Source: Calditrichia bacterium
Lineage (GTDB): Bacteria > Calditrichota > Calditrichia > Calditrichales > J004
Assembly: GCA_020635035.1 (NCBI GenBank)
Contig: JACKAO010000005.1
Span: forward strand, 186,001-250,000
DNA: 64,000 bases
Direction: 5' to 3'
How positions within the stretch are numbered: position 1 is the first letter of the stretch; each line of letters starts with the position of its first letter. Below the pieces are notes generated by a model that did no database searches, had not been told where the DNA came from, and was given only the letters and a program-made list of their open reading frames with translations. A program made the translations under genes and the position numbers. Shown piece by piece: positions 28,928 through 37,485 of this stretch.

Positions 28928-30076
28928 TTATAAGCCGTATTCTTTAATCTTCCGGTATAATGTACGTTCACTTATTTGCAGGGCGCGTGCTGTTTTTCTT
29001 CTGCTACCGGCGTATTTGTTGAGCGTTTCTTTTATCATCTCACGCTCCATACCAGAGAGTGTTGTCGGTTTAATTTCATTAACCCCGATTTCATTGCCAA
29101 TTATTTCTTCATCCGGTAGTTCATTATAACTTCTTTCCTGAATTCCGCGTTGCAGAAAATTACTGAACATTTGTTTAAGTTCAGTCATATCAAGCTTTAA
29201 AGCAATTAAAGTTCTGTAAATTAGTTCTCTTTCAGCTTGTTCCGGCGATTTGTTAACAGGCATTGGTAATGCATCAGTATGTGACGATCTTATATTAAGT
29301 GACGAAAGTACGAACTCGGAACGAACCACTTCACCCCGATTCAATATGATGGAAGTCTCAATAAAATTGCGCAACTCCCTTACATTTCCGGGCCATTCAT
29401 AGCGCATCATTTCTTCGACAGCATCAGGCGAAAAACCTTTAAATGTAATATTGTTTTTTTCAGCGTATTGTTTCGCAAACAAAGCAACCAGTTCAGGTAT
29501 ATCTTCTTTTCTTCTGCGTAACGGCGGAATCTCCAGAGTAATCGCCTTGAGCCGGTAATACAAATCCCGCCGGAACTCATTCTCATTAACTGCCTGTTCA
29601 AGGTTTCTGTTCGTTGCAGCGATTAAACGTACATCTACTTTTTGTATATCTGTTCCACCAACACGCATAAATTCCGAAGTTTCCAAAACACGTAAAAGTT
29701 TGACCTGTGTATTAAGGGACATCTCACCAATTTCATCCAGAAAAATAGTACCCTTATGTGCCGCTTCAAAATATCCTTTTTTCTGCCCGACCGCACCGGT
29801 AAACGATCCTTTTTCATGACCAAATAATTCTGATTCCAGAATGCCTTCCGGTATAGCACCACAGTTAACCGATATCAGGGTTTTCGATTTTCGCTGACTT
29901 AAAGAATGAATTGCATTGGCAACAACTTCTTTTCCTGTGCCGCTTTCCCCAATAATCAAAACAGAAAGATCGGTGGGTGCAACCATGGCAATTGTTTGCA
30001 GCAGGTCTTCAACTTTCTGGCTTCTTCCGTAAAATCCGGTAAGCGATTTTAATTCTTGAAATTTTTCTTGATCCAT
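28928..30076 (-). CDS. Sigma-54-dependent transcriptional activator (AAA+ and Fis HTH, no receiver)
   Basis: 382 residues. The AAA+ domain starts almost at the N-terminus: Walker A GESGTGKE (about 43-50), the sigma-54 contact loop GSFTGA (about 90-95; consensus GAFTGA), Walker B IFLDEIG (about 111-117) and an arginine-finger region YYRL...PPLRRRKEDIPEL. The C-terminal Fis-type HTH is ALQISERTLYRKIKEYGL. There is no N-terminal receiver or sensor domain, as in PspF-type activators, so activity is probably set by a partner or by expression. It heads the lptE-TPR-subtilase run. Targets and rpoN are not visible here. Confidence 0.93.
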   Translation of the reverse strand: MDQEKFQELKSLTGFYGRSQKVEDLLQTIAMVAPTDLSVLIIGESGTGKEVVANAIHSLSQRKSKTLISVNCGAIPEGILESELFGHEKGSFTGAVGQKKGYFEAAHKGTIFLDEIGEMSLNTQVKLLRVLETSEFMRVGGTDIQKVDVRLIAATNRNLEQAVNENEFRRDLYYRLKAITLEIPPLRRRKEDIPELVALFAKQYAEKNNITFKGFSPDAVEEMMRYEWPGNVRELRNFIETSIILNRGEVVRSEFVLSSLNIRSSHTDALPMPVNKSPEQAERELIYRTLIALKLDMTELKQMFSNFLQRGIQERSYNELPDEEIIGNEIGVNEIKPTTLSGMEREMIKETLNKYAGSRRKTARALQISERTLYRKIKEYGL

Positions 30077-30153
30077 AATCAGGCTGTTTTTAACTAACTT
30101 TTAAAGGTATATATATTTTAAACTTATTTCAATTCGTCTGTTCCAAATTTATT

Positions 30154-31044
30154 TCAGGCCCTGGGATGAAATTTTCGATACTCTTTTTCAATATGGCTGC
30201 GGTCCAGATGTGTATAGATTTGTGTTGTACTGATATCAGAATGACCCAGCATTTCCTGAACTGCTCTTAAATCGGCTCCATTTTCAATTAAATGTGTCGC
30301 AAAAGAATGGCGCATGGTATGGGGATGCACTTTTTTTTTGATGCCGGCGAGATGCGCTGCTTCATCCAGTATTTTCCAAAAGCCCATTCTGGACATAGGT
30401 TTGCCCCGGTTATTAAGGAAAATTGTAAGTCCCCCGTGTCCACTTTTATTCAAAGACGGGCGAGCAAAATCAATATATTTTTTAATCCAGCTTAAAGCGT
30501 CTTCGGTTATGGGTACAAGCCTTTCCTTGCGCCCTTTTCCAAAAATTCTGAGTATTTCCTGTTCAAAATAAACTTGCGTGGTTTGCAGCGTTAACAATTC
30601 AGATATCCTTAAACCAGAAGCATAAATTGTTTCGAACATTGCTCTGTTCCTTAGCCCAAGCGATGTCTTTATATCTGGTATTTCAAGAATCATATTAACT
30701 TCTTCAATCGTCAGGACGGATGGTAAATAACGTGGAATTTTTGGCCGGTCCACATGCATTGTTGGATCTTTTTCGATATAACTTTCACCAATTAAAAATC
30801 GATAAAAGCCTCGAATGGAAGAAAGATTTCTTGCAAGACTGTTTTCGGAAAGACCAATTTCAGTTAAAGCCTGGAGTAATCTGTGCACATGAACAGGTTG
30901 TGCGTGTTCCGGTGAGTTGATACCGTTTTTGTTTAAATAATTTAAATACCTGGTGATGTCTTTTTTGTAAGCATCAATTGAATTTTCTGTAAGATTTTGT
31001 TCGAAAGTCAGATGACTTATATAAAGCTTGAGCAATGCATGCAT
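30154..31044 (-). CDS. xerD: Tyrosine recombinase XerD/XerC family
   Basis: 296 residues, the normal Xer size. N-terminal SAM-like DNA-binding domain (about 1-90) and a catalytic domain with Arg in YASGLRISELL, Lys in GKGRKERLVP, HxxR in PHTMRHSFATH, and LGHSDISTTQIYTH with the nucleophilic Tyr. Xer enzymes resolve chromosome dimers at dif. No mobile element borders are seen, which favours the housekeeping role. The ATG overlaps the preceding gene's stop by one base (TAATG), so translation is coupled. Confidence 0.9.
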   Translation of the reverse strand: MHALLKLYISHLTFEQNLTENSIDAYKKDITRYLNYLNKNGINSPEHAQPVHVHRLLQALTEIGLSENSLARNLSSIRGFYRFLIGESYIEKDPTMHVDRPKIPRYLPSVLTIEEVNMILEIPDIKTSLGLRNRAMFETIYASGLRISELLTLQTTQVYFEQEILRIFGKGRKERLVPITEDALSWIKKYIDFARPSLNKSGHGGLTIFLNNRGKPMSRMGFWKILDEAAHLAGIKKKVHPHTMRHSFATHLIENGADLRAVQEMLGHSDISTTQIYTHLDRSHIEKEYRKFHPRA

Positions 31045-31490
31045 TATTTCTCAGATTTATGCTCCAGCAAAGGTTCTGTAAGTGACAAAGCGATCCCCGA
31101 AAGCATTACTTCAGGTGCCAGTTTAGTAAAATCTCCTGACAGCAACTCAGAATCCACATTAGTAAAAATGGAACAACCTGCTTGTCTTTCAACAATAATC
31201 CCGGAAAGATGGCCTTTAAACTCGGCAAAAAAAGTAACTTCTTCCAGGACATCACTGGCAACAAATCCATTACAAAAATGAAGCTGAGAATGTGTATAAG
31301 GTGTAAAAATTGAAACAAGGTTTCCGGTTTTCTTCCCGATCTGGATATCTGGATAAATTTCAATGGTAAGCTTTCGCCCCATTTCAGTATTAAAAAGTAC
31401 AGCACGGTATTGGTCACGGCGTTTTACGAACTTTGTATCCAATACATTTTCAATTTCTTTAAATTTTTCTTTTGTGAATTTAAAACTCAT
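31044..31490 (-). CDS. Unknown 148-residue protein coupled to xerD
   Basis: I do not recognise the family. No signal peptide or membrane helix. The sequence looks like an alpha/beta domain: an N-terminal amphipathic stretch (FTKEKFKEIENVLDTKFVKR), central beta strands (LTIEIYPDI, LVSIFTPYTHSQL) and a mixed C-terminal half (FFAEFKGHLSGIIVERQ, SGIALSL). Its stop overlaps the ATG of xerD in TAATG, and codon use resembles its neighbours, so a real gene is likely. Context says only that it is made together with the recombinase. Confidence 0.75.
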   Translation of the reverse strand: MSFKFTKEKFKEIENVLDTKFVKRRDQYRAVLFNTEMGRKLTIEIYPDIQIGKKTGNLVSIFTPYTHSQLHFCNGFVASDVLEEVTFFAEFKGHLSGIIVERQAGCSIFTNVDSELLSGDFTKLAPEVMLSGIALSLTEPLLEHKSEK

Positions 31491-31522
31491 AGCTCTTTTT
31501 GCCTTCTGATAATTGAGTCAAT

Positions 31523-32224
31523 TTACGCAAATATATCAAATATGTTGTCTATCTTTAATGCAGATTTTACAAAATACGGTTCACCATATTCAACAGCTAT
31601 TTGAAAGCCAAAATATTTCGCCCTGTTCTCAACAGAATCCAGAAACTCAGGCTGACTGATGAAAGTATTGGGTGCTTCCTGGTCCGGATTATAGAACTGG
31701 CTTTTATAGGCTTTAACTGCGTTCATTTTTGTCGGGAATTCATCACTAATATCTACAATAAAAGACGGCTTGGCAGTCTCATGTTGAAAATAATATATCA
31801 GGTTTTTGGGACGATAAGCTTCATACTCCGACTCCATTCTGGTAAGCCCGCTGTAAAAAAACGATGCACTTACTAAGCGGGAAGCATAAACATGATCCGG
31901 ATGACGATCTTCCCAATAGGGAGCCAATATTATTTTAGGTTTATATTTCCTGATAAAATTAATCACGACTTTTTTGGACAAAGCATCAACCTGAATATTT
32001 CCATCTTCAAGTTTCGCATTTTCGCGCACATCCAGATTTAAAACTTTTGCTGCTTCTTTAGCTTCCTGCTCCCGTATGTCCGGTGTACCGCGTGTTCCCA
32101 TTTCACCTCGGGTAAGATCGATTATACCAACCTTTTTACCCTGTTTTTTAAGCTTTGATAATAAACCACCGCAAAAAAGTTCTACATCATCCGGATGTGC
32201 TCCAAAAGCCAGAACATCAAGCAT
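31523..32224 (-). CDS. bshB1: Bacillithiol biosynthesis deacetylase BshB1
   Basis: 233 residues from the ATG at 32224 (a TTG at 32227 is less likely). LmbE/PIG-L fold Zn hydrolase: GAHPDDVELFCGG gives the Zn ligands and general base, and HPDH supplies the third ligand. LTRGEMGTRGTP, and KMNAVKAYKSQFYNP in the C-terminal half, are typical of BshB1. The enzyme removes the acetyl group from GlcNAc-malate in bacillithiol synthesis. The bshA and bshC genes are not in the window. Length and motifs are normal. Confidence 0.9.
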   Translation of the reverse strand: MLDVLAFGAHPDDVELFCGGLLSKLKKQGKKVGIIDLTRGEMGTRGTPDIREQEAKEAAKVLNLDVRENAKLEDGNIQVDALSKKVVINFIRKYKPKIILAPYWEDRHPDHVYASRLVSASFFYSGLTRMESEYEAYRPKNLIYYFQHETAKPSFIVDISDEFPTKMNAVKAYKSQFYNPDQEAPNTFISQPEFLDSVENRAKYFGFQIAVEYGEPYFVKSALKIDNIFDIFA

Positions 32225-32292
32225 CAATAAAAACCTGTATTATTTATGTTAGTTCAGAAATTTATGTAAAAGAATGTTTAAAATAAAAAGAA

Positions 32293-32321
32293 AATTCCCG
32301 TTAAAATTTTAAACGGGAATT
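32293..32321 (-). terminator. Intrinsic terminator after the RsbW-like ATPase gene
   Basis: Inverted repeat aattcccgtt / aaacgggaatt with an A/T loop, followed on the minus strand by a T-rich run. It lies 47 bases beyond the stop of the gene ending at 32368 and before bshB1, so it separates the two transcripts. Confidence 0.75.
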
Positions 32322-32367
32322 CCATTGAATTTAAATATGTACAGGATTATTGTTTTTCTGAGATTTA

Positions 32368-32919
32368 TTAATCAAGAGTTTTGGTAAGTTTCCAGTCAAA
32401 CTTTCCATTCCCAACATAGGAGTAGGTAACTGTGTCCATTAATTTTGTAACGATAGACATTCCCAAGCCGTTGTCTGCTAATTTATCAAAATTTGCCAGG
32501 TCATCCAGTTCAACATCCTGCTTTTCTTCAAATTCAAAAGAGATGCTAAACGGATCGAGAACTTTATAATAAACAATTCCGTCAATCACATCACGCAATT
32601 TATATTTTTTCCCGATACATTCTTTGGGATATGGCGGGATATTGCCATCGGCTTTAAAACCTGGACCATAATCATAAATAGAAATTGAGAAGTATTTCAA
32701 TCCTATCTCAAATTGGAAACGGATAATTTCATTTTCTGCGGCTGTATTAGAATGCCTTACAATGTTTATAAAAACTTCATTCATTACAGAACAAAGTTTT
32801 GTTACAAAATCATTTGATCCATTCGGATGAAGATAACGGGCTGATATCTTGATAAAATCTTCTACAAGTTTTGTATATTCAATTTTACATGGAACATGGA
32901 AACGTAAAATATCGCGCAT
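32368..32919 (-). CDS. RsbW/SpoIIAB-like HATPase (anti-sigma kinase type)
   Basis: 183 residues. A lone GHKL ATPase domain: N-box VMNEVFINIVRHSN (about 46-58), G1 box DYGPGF (about 83-88) and a final D-N-G-L-G-M-S-I-V segment (G2). This is the arrangement of RsbW-type serine kinases/anti-sigma factors; there is no HisKA or membrane part. An insert between the G1 and G2 boxes (about 90-150) is longer than usual. It starts one base after the stop of the histidine kinase gene, so they are co-made. I infer it is the missing partner of the STAS/RsbU pair at 17956-19604, or a separate switch fed by the histidine kinase. Confidence 0.85.
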   Translation of the reverse strand: MRDILRFHVPCKIEYTKLVEDFIKISARYLHPNGSNDFVTKLCSVMNEVFINIVRHSNTAAENEIIRFQFEIGLKYFSISIYDYGPGFKADGNIPPYPKECIGKKYKLRDVIDGIVYYKVLDPFSISFEFEEKQDVELDDLANFDKLADNGLGMSIVTKLMDTVTYSYVGNGKFDWKLTKTLD

Positions 32920-32920
32920 A

Positions 32921-33982
32921 CTATTCCTTTAAGGGTTTCACAGGGAGGTTTATTAAGAAGCGCATCCATTCGCCGGGTTTTGATTCTGCTGTGATTGATC
33001 CTTCATGCAGTTCAACAATATGTTTTACAGTAAACAATCCGATTCCAATATTAGTTTTGTTATATTTTGTATGAAACCTTGAAAACTTGTCAAAGATACG
33101 ATTAATATACTTTTTTTCAAGTCCATTTCCCTTGTTAAAAACTTCAATCAGGATTCGGTCGATAATTTTTTCTATACGAATTTCAATATCCGTATTTTCA
33201 AATCCATATTGAATTGCATTCAGTGCAAGATTGCGAAGAACAATCTGAAAAAGTGCCGGGTCTCCGGTCAGCTTTAACTCATCTTCTTTAGAAATGATTT
33301 CAATCGCCATTCCTTTTTCCTGCAGCTGAACATACAGTTCATCTATAATGGGTTGTATAACTTCATTGATAAGTCCGTAATTCCGGCTTTCAAGTTTTAA
33401 TTTGTTTTGCTCAATAAGAGACATGTTAAGCAATGTTTCAACCAGTGAAAACAACTTTTTTGAAAGCCTGTCTACTTGTGCTGTTATTTCTTCCAGTTTT
33501 TCAGTTCTGCCTTCTGAAATCCTTTTACTTATTATCCTGTTATAGCCATAAATCGACGTTAGGGAATTTTTAAATTCATGTGTTACTACGCTCAGTAAAT
33601 CACGATAATTACGGTTAACTGTCTGAAAATGATTAAGAATGCTTGAATTTTCTTTTATTAAAGCGGCTTGCGTACCAAAAAGAACAAGGGCCTTCAGTTT
33701 TTCTTTTGTTTCTTCATCGAAGTGACCGTTGTTAAGTGAATTTGCTTCAAAATTGGGCAGTTCACCAAGACGCAACATATACTCATCGAGAATCTTAAGT
33801 AACAGATCCTTTGGATATGGTTCTGTTTTGATAAGATCCAAGCCTTTTTCAAACAGTTCTTCGTAATGCCCCAGGTTAACTCTTGTATCTCCAAGGTATT
33901 TATAATCTATTTCTTTGAGTTCTTTTGTGTTCATTCCATCCAGCCAGTCATCAAGGCGGTCAAGATAAAAAAGGTTTTCCAT
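32921..33982 (-). CDS. Soluble sensor histidine kinase
   Basis: 353 residues, no membrane helix. The N-terminal ~115 residues are helical and not recognised as a known sensor domain. HisKA: VVTHEFKNSLTSIYGY with His about 135. HATPase_c: N-box LRNLALNAIQYGF, G1 region NKGNGLEKKYINRIFDKFSRF, G2 NIGIGLFTVKHIVELHEG. No response regulator is adjacent; instead an RsbW-like ATPase follows one base later. Cytoplasmic signal unknown. Confidence 0.9.
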   Translation of the reverse strand: MENLFYLDRLDDWLDGMNTKELKEIDYKYLGDTRVNLGHYEELFEKGLDLIKTEPYPKDLLLKILDEYMLRLGELPNFEANSLNNGHFDEETKEKLKALVLFGTQAALIKENSSILNHFQTVNRNYRDLLSVVTHEFKNSLTSIYGYNRIISKRISEGRTEKLEEITAQVDRLSKKLFSLVETLLNMSLIEQNKLKLESRNYGLINEVIQPIIDELYVQLQEKGMAIEIISKEDELKLTGDPALFQIVLRNLALNAIQYGFENTDIEIRIEKIIDRILIEVFNKGNGLEKKYINRIFDKFSRFHTKYNKTNIGIGLFTVKHIVELHEGSITAESKPGEWMRFLINLPVKPLKE

Positions 33983-34080
33983 TAAAAATTTGCCATAAGT
34001 GATTAATCGTTAAAAAAACCGATATTATTAATATATTCATGGTCAATTATCGAATGTTTTTAATTCATGTTAAATAAAAA

Positions 34081-34110
34081 AAGGGGTGCGGATAATATCC
34101 AACACCCCTT
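34081..34110 (-). terminator. Intrinsic terminator of the clpB-DUF6132 transcript
   Basis: Perfect 8-base stem aaggggtg / cacccctt with a 14-base loop, followed on the minus strand by a T-rich tract (34080 downwards). It lies 22 bases past the stop of the gene ending at 34132 and about 100 bases before the histidine kinase start. Confidence 0.8.
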
Positions 34111-34131
34111 AAGTAAAATTAATATGGTATT

Positions 34132-34338
34132 TTAACTGTTCTGCACTTCCTTTGACTTTTTCTTCTTATTATCCCAGCCCATCAGTAGTCCGACAGCTGC
34201 ACCATAAACAGTACTTATATAGGGATTGCTGCTGATTGGACAGCTTCCACTGTAGCAGCCAATAAAATAATAATAGGAAAAACCGGCAATAGCACCAAGA
34301 ACTGCAAACAAACCAAATTTGATATATTTATTTTTCAT
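34132..34338 (-). CDS. DUF6132-like small membrane protein
   Basis: 68 residues from the ATG at 34338; an upstream in-frame start at 34374 would add 12 polar residues but has no better ribosome site. Two hydrophobic segments flank a conserved CYSGSCPISSNPYIS loop (FGLFAVLGAIAGFSYYYFIGC, then TVYGAAVGLLMGW), the hallmark of the DUF6132 family of Bacteroidota-like bacteria. The family function is unknown; the two Cys in CxxxxC could be redox-active (inference). It lies downstream of clpB and before a terminator, so it is probably the last gene of that transcript. Confidence 0.75.
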   Translation of the reverse strand: MKNKYIKFGLFAVLGAIAGFSYYYFIGCYSGSCPISSNPYISTVYGAAVGLLMGWDNKKKKSKEVQNS

Positions 34339-34388
34339 ATTTTTTTCCGTTTTAGCGATTTGATGCATTATCAATAATTAGGTGACAA

Positions 34389-36998
34389 TTATTTTTTATG
34401 AATTTTAATGCCTCCTGAATCCGCATCAACAGTTATCTTTTGTCCTTCTCCAATGTTACCGGCAATAATTTCCCGCGCGATGTGATCAATTAATTGCTTT
34501 TGTATAAGCCGCTTAAGCGGTCGGGCTCCATAAGCCGGATCGTATCCGTTTTCCATCAGAAAATCTAGAGCATTTTCTGATATTTCCGCTTCAATTTGTT
34601 TTTGAAGTAATATTTTCTGAACGTATTTAAACTGTAATTTTACAATCTCCCGAATATGCTGCCTGCTCAGCGGGTGAAAAACAATAATATCATCTATTCT
34701 GTTTAAAAATTCTGGCCGCAGTGACTTTTTGAGAACCTGCATAACATTGATTTTTATATCTTCATATGTTTTATCCAGGTTTTCAGTACGTGTTGTTTCT
34801 GTAACACTCCGGATATATTCAGCACCCATATTCGATGTCATAATAACTATAGTGTTCTTAAAACTGACCGTTCTGCCTTTGTTATCGGTCAATCGGCCAT
34901 CATCTAAAACCTGGAGAAGAATATTAAAAACTTCGGGATGTGCTTTTTCAATTTCATCCAGCAGAACAACAGAGTATGGTTTTCTTCTTACCTGCTCTGT
35001 TAGCTGACCGCCTTCTTCATACCCAACATAACCGGGTGGTGAACCGATTAATCTCGAAACACTGTGACGTTCCATATATTCTGACATATCAATACGAACA
35101 ATGTTTGATTCATCATCAAAAAGAAATTCAGCTAATGCCCTGGCTAATTCTGTTTTTCCCACTCCTGTTGATCCAAGAAAGATAAATGAACCAAGCGGCC
35201 TGTTCTGATCACTTAACCCGGCGCGGGATCTGCGGATTGCATTGGAAATCGCAGTAATAGCTTCCGGTTGCCCGATAACGCGAAGGCTGAGTCTTTCCTC
35301 CATTTTCAGTAGCTTTTCTTTTTCACCTTCAAGCATTTTTTTTACAGGTATTCCGGTCCATTTAGAAACAATTTCGGCAATATCTTCATCTTCCACATCT
35401 TCCTTTAAAAGTTTTGTTGAAGATTGTGCCTGTTTAAGTTGTTCTTGTAGCTGGGCTATTTCTTGTTCTGCCGTCGGAATTTTGCCAAATCTTAATTCAG
35501 CTACTTTATCGAGATTGCCATCACGTTCAAAACGATCCATTTGACTGCGATATTCATCAATCCTGCCTTTTATACTATTGATACCATTGATTATGCCTTT
35601 CTCAGTCTTCCATTGAAGCTGAAGCTCATTGGATCTCTCGCGCAGGTTTGCCGCTTCTTTTACAACATCATCAAGCCTTTCTCTGGATTTTTTGTCTTTT
35701 TCTTTTCTCAGGGCTACGGCTTCAATCTCTAACTGTTTTATCCGGCGTGAAACATCATCCAGTTCTTCCGGCATGGAATTCATCTCAATACGTAAGCGGG
35801 AAGCGGCTTCATCAATAAGGTCGATAGCTTTATCGGGGAGAAATCGATCTGTGATATACCGGTCTGATAAAACAGCTGCTGAGATGATTGCTGAATCAAG
35901 GATTCGCACACCATGGTGGATCTCATATTTTTCTTTAAGACCACGCAGGATTGAAATTGTATCTTCCACCGAAGGCTGATCGATCAGAACTGGTTGGAAA
36001 CGCCGCTCCAGGGCAGCATCTTTCTCAATATATTTACGGTATTCATCTAATGTAGTGGCACCAATGGTATGTAATTCACCGCGGGCAAGTGCCGGTTTGA
36101 GCATATTCGATGCATCCATAGCACCTTCTGTGGCACCTGCTCCTACAAGAGTGTGCAATTCATCAATAAAAAGTACAATTTTGCCTTCTGCACTAATGAC
36201 TTCTTTCAGCACAGCTTTTAGACGCTCTTCAAATTCACCACGGAATTTTGCACCGGCAATAAGTGCACCCAAATCAAGAACGACTACTTTTTTGTCTTTA
36301 AGATTATCCGGGATATCACCCGACACAATGCGGTGGGCTATACCCTCAACAACAGCTGTTTTGCCAACACCCGGTTCACCAATAAGCACAGGATTATTTT
36401 TTGTACGCCGGGATAATACCTGTAAGACACGCCTAATTTCTTCATCCCGGCCGATAACAGGGTCAAGCTTCCCCTTCCGCGCCAGTTCAGTTAAATCTCT
36501 GCCGTATTTTTCAAGGGCCTGGTATTTCGCTTCCGGATTCTGATCTGTTACACGCTGGTTACCGCGAATTTCTTTTAGTGCAGACAGAATTGCATTCTGG
36601 TTTATTCCGTACTTTTCGAGCAGATTTGCAATAGTGTTTCTACCCTGAACTAGGCTCAGGAGAATATGTTCTGTGCTGATAAATTCATCTTTTAATGTTT
36701 CGGCTTCTTTTTCTGCAATTTCAAAAATACGGCTTGTCTGCTGACTTAAATAAACCTGCCCCTGGGATCCGCCATAAACACGGGGTAATTGATTTATTTT
36801 TTGGTTCAGTTCACTTGCAAGTTTTTCACGCGGAACATTGTATTTTTTAATGACAGCATTTACAACACCATCATCATCAGCCATCAATCCATGAAGAAGG
36901 TGTTCTGGTTCTACCTGCTGATTTTCATTATTGCGGGCAAATTTTGTAGCTTCAGAAATGGCTTCCTGGGCTTTGATTGTAAATTTTTCAAAATTCAT
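34389..36998 (-). CDS. clpB: ATP-dependent disaggregase ClpB
   Basis: 869 residues, the usual ClpB length. Order: Clp N-domain (about 1-145), AAA-1 with GEPGVGKTAVVEG, the long coiled-coil middle domain (about 400-525) that distinguishes ClpB from ClpA/ClpC, AAA-2 with GSTGVGKTELARALAEFLF, and the C-terminal D2 small domain. Pore loop GYVGYEEGGQL is present. It works with DnaK to dissolve heat-induced aggregates in the cytoplasm. No CIRCE operator was found in the upstream 140 bases; a 13-base palindrome at 37102-37114 is listed separately. Confidence 0.97.
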   Translation of the reverse strand: MNFEKFTIKAQEAISEATKFARNNENQQVEPEHLLHGLMADDDGVVNAVIKKYNVPREKLASELNQKINQLPRVYGGSQGQVYLSQQTSRIFEIAEKEAETLKDEFISTEHILLSLVQGRNTIANLLEKYGINQNAILSALKEIRGNQRVTDQNPEAKYQALEKYGRDLTELARKGKLDPVIGRDEEIRRVLQVLSRRTKNNPVLIGEPGVGKTAVVEGIAHRIVSGDIPDNLKDKKVVVLDLGALIAGAKFRGEFEERLKAVLKEVISAEGKIVLFIDELHTLVGAGATEGAMDASNMLKPALARGELHTIGATTLDEYRKYIEKDAALERRFQPVLIDQPSVEDTISILRGLKEKYEIHHGVRILDSAIISAAVLSDRYITDRFLPDKAIDLIDEAASRLRIEMNSMPEELDDVSRRIKQLEIEAVALRKEKDKKSRERLDDVVKEAANLRERSNELQLQWKTEKGIINGINSIKGRIDEYRSQMDRFERDGNLDKVAELRFGKIPTAEQEIAQLQEQLKQAQSSTKLLKEDVEDEDIAEIVSKWTGIPVKKMLEGEKEKLLKMEERLSLRVIGQPEAITAISNAIRRSRAGLSDQNRPLGSFIFLGSTGVGKTELARALAEFLFDDESNIVRIDMSEYMERHSVSRLIGSPPGYVGYEEGGQLTEQVRRKPYSVVLLDEIEKAHPEVFNILLQVLDDGRLTDNKGRTVSFKNTIVIMTSNMGAEYIRSVTETTRTENLDKTYEDIKINVMQVLKKSLRPEFLNRIDDIIVFHPLSRQHIREIVKLQFKYVQKILLQKQIEAEISENALDFLMENGYDPAYGARPLKRLIQKQLIDHIAREIIAGNIGEGQKITVDADSGGIKIHKK

Positions 36999-37101
36999 TT
37001 TTTTCCCTTTTAATTTTTTAAAAATTTTCTATCCATATCTCAGGCAAATTCGATGCCAGTGGATAAAAAGGAAAAAAAGTCATACAAACGGCACAAGTAT
37101 T

Positions 37102-37114
37102 TGTAATAATTACA
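37102..37114. promoter_or_regulatory. 13-base palindrome upstream of clpB
   Basis: tgtaataattaca is a perfect odd palindrome in the 148-base gap between tatA and clpB, 104 bases before the clpB ATG. It could be a repressor site. AT-rich palindromes also arise by chance, so confidence is low. Confidence 0.25.
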
Positions 37115-37146
37115 GTTACACGTCAGTGGTGGGACAAATCGGCAGG

Positions 37147-37308
37147 TCAGTTATCGTTCTTATCTTTTTCTTCTCCTTCATCAATACCTTTTTTGAATTG
37201 CTTAACACTGGATCCCAGGCTTTTTGCCAATTCCGGCAAACGTTTGGCACCGAAAAGAAGAATTATGATAAAAGCAATTATCAGGATTTCTGTCATTCCA
37301 AAATTCAT
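37147..37308 (-). CDS. tatA: TatA/E-like twin-arginine translocase subunit (53 residues)
   Basis: A short gene. The product begins MNFGMTEILIIAFIIILLFGAKRLPELAKSLG: an N-terminal membrane helix, the FGAKRLPEL hinge (F-G-x-x-x-L/I-P motif) and an amphipathic helix GSSVKQFKKGID, ending in a highly charged EGEEKDKNDN tail. This is the complete TatA/TatE architecture, though at the short end. TatA oligomers form the channel that moves folded proteins across the inner membrane. tatC is not in the window, so this copy is separated from it. A GGGG lies just before the ATG. Confidence 0.88.
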   Translation of the reverse strand: MNFGMTEILIIAFIIILLFGAKRLPELAKSLGSSVKQFKKGIDEGEEKDKNDN

Positions 37309-37485
37309 TTTTTCCCCATGTGGTTAAAGTTGAACAGCTGAATTTCAATGTAGTCAGAGAAACATAAAAGAGCAAGAAAGAACAGATGACATAAAATCAT
37401 AATTTTTGTGGCGTATTAAACTCAGATTTATTAAATATTTCTACGCTTAATTCATATTAAAACCTAAGAATAACAAGGAGTTATT

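Noticed and set aside
30154..31044. XerD-like gene as integrase of a genomic island
   Set aside because: Housekeeping-size Xer with no tRNA, attachment repeats or phage genes nearby.
36055..36543. 162-codon open frame on the plus strand inside clpB
   Set aside because: Antisense to the conserved AAA-1 domain; Ser/Pro-rich low-complexity product with no recognisable features.
36999..37146. CIRCE heat-shock operator before clpB
   Set aside because: No TTAGCACTC-N9-GAGTGCTAA or close variant in the gap.
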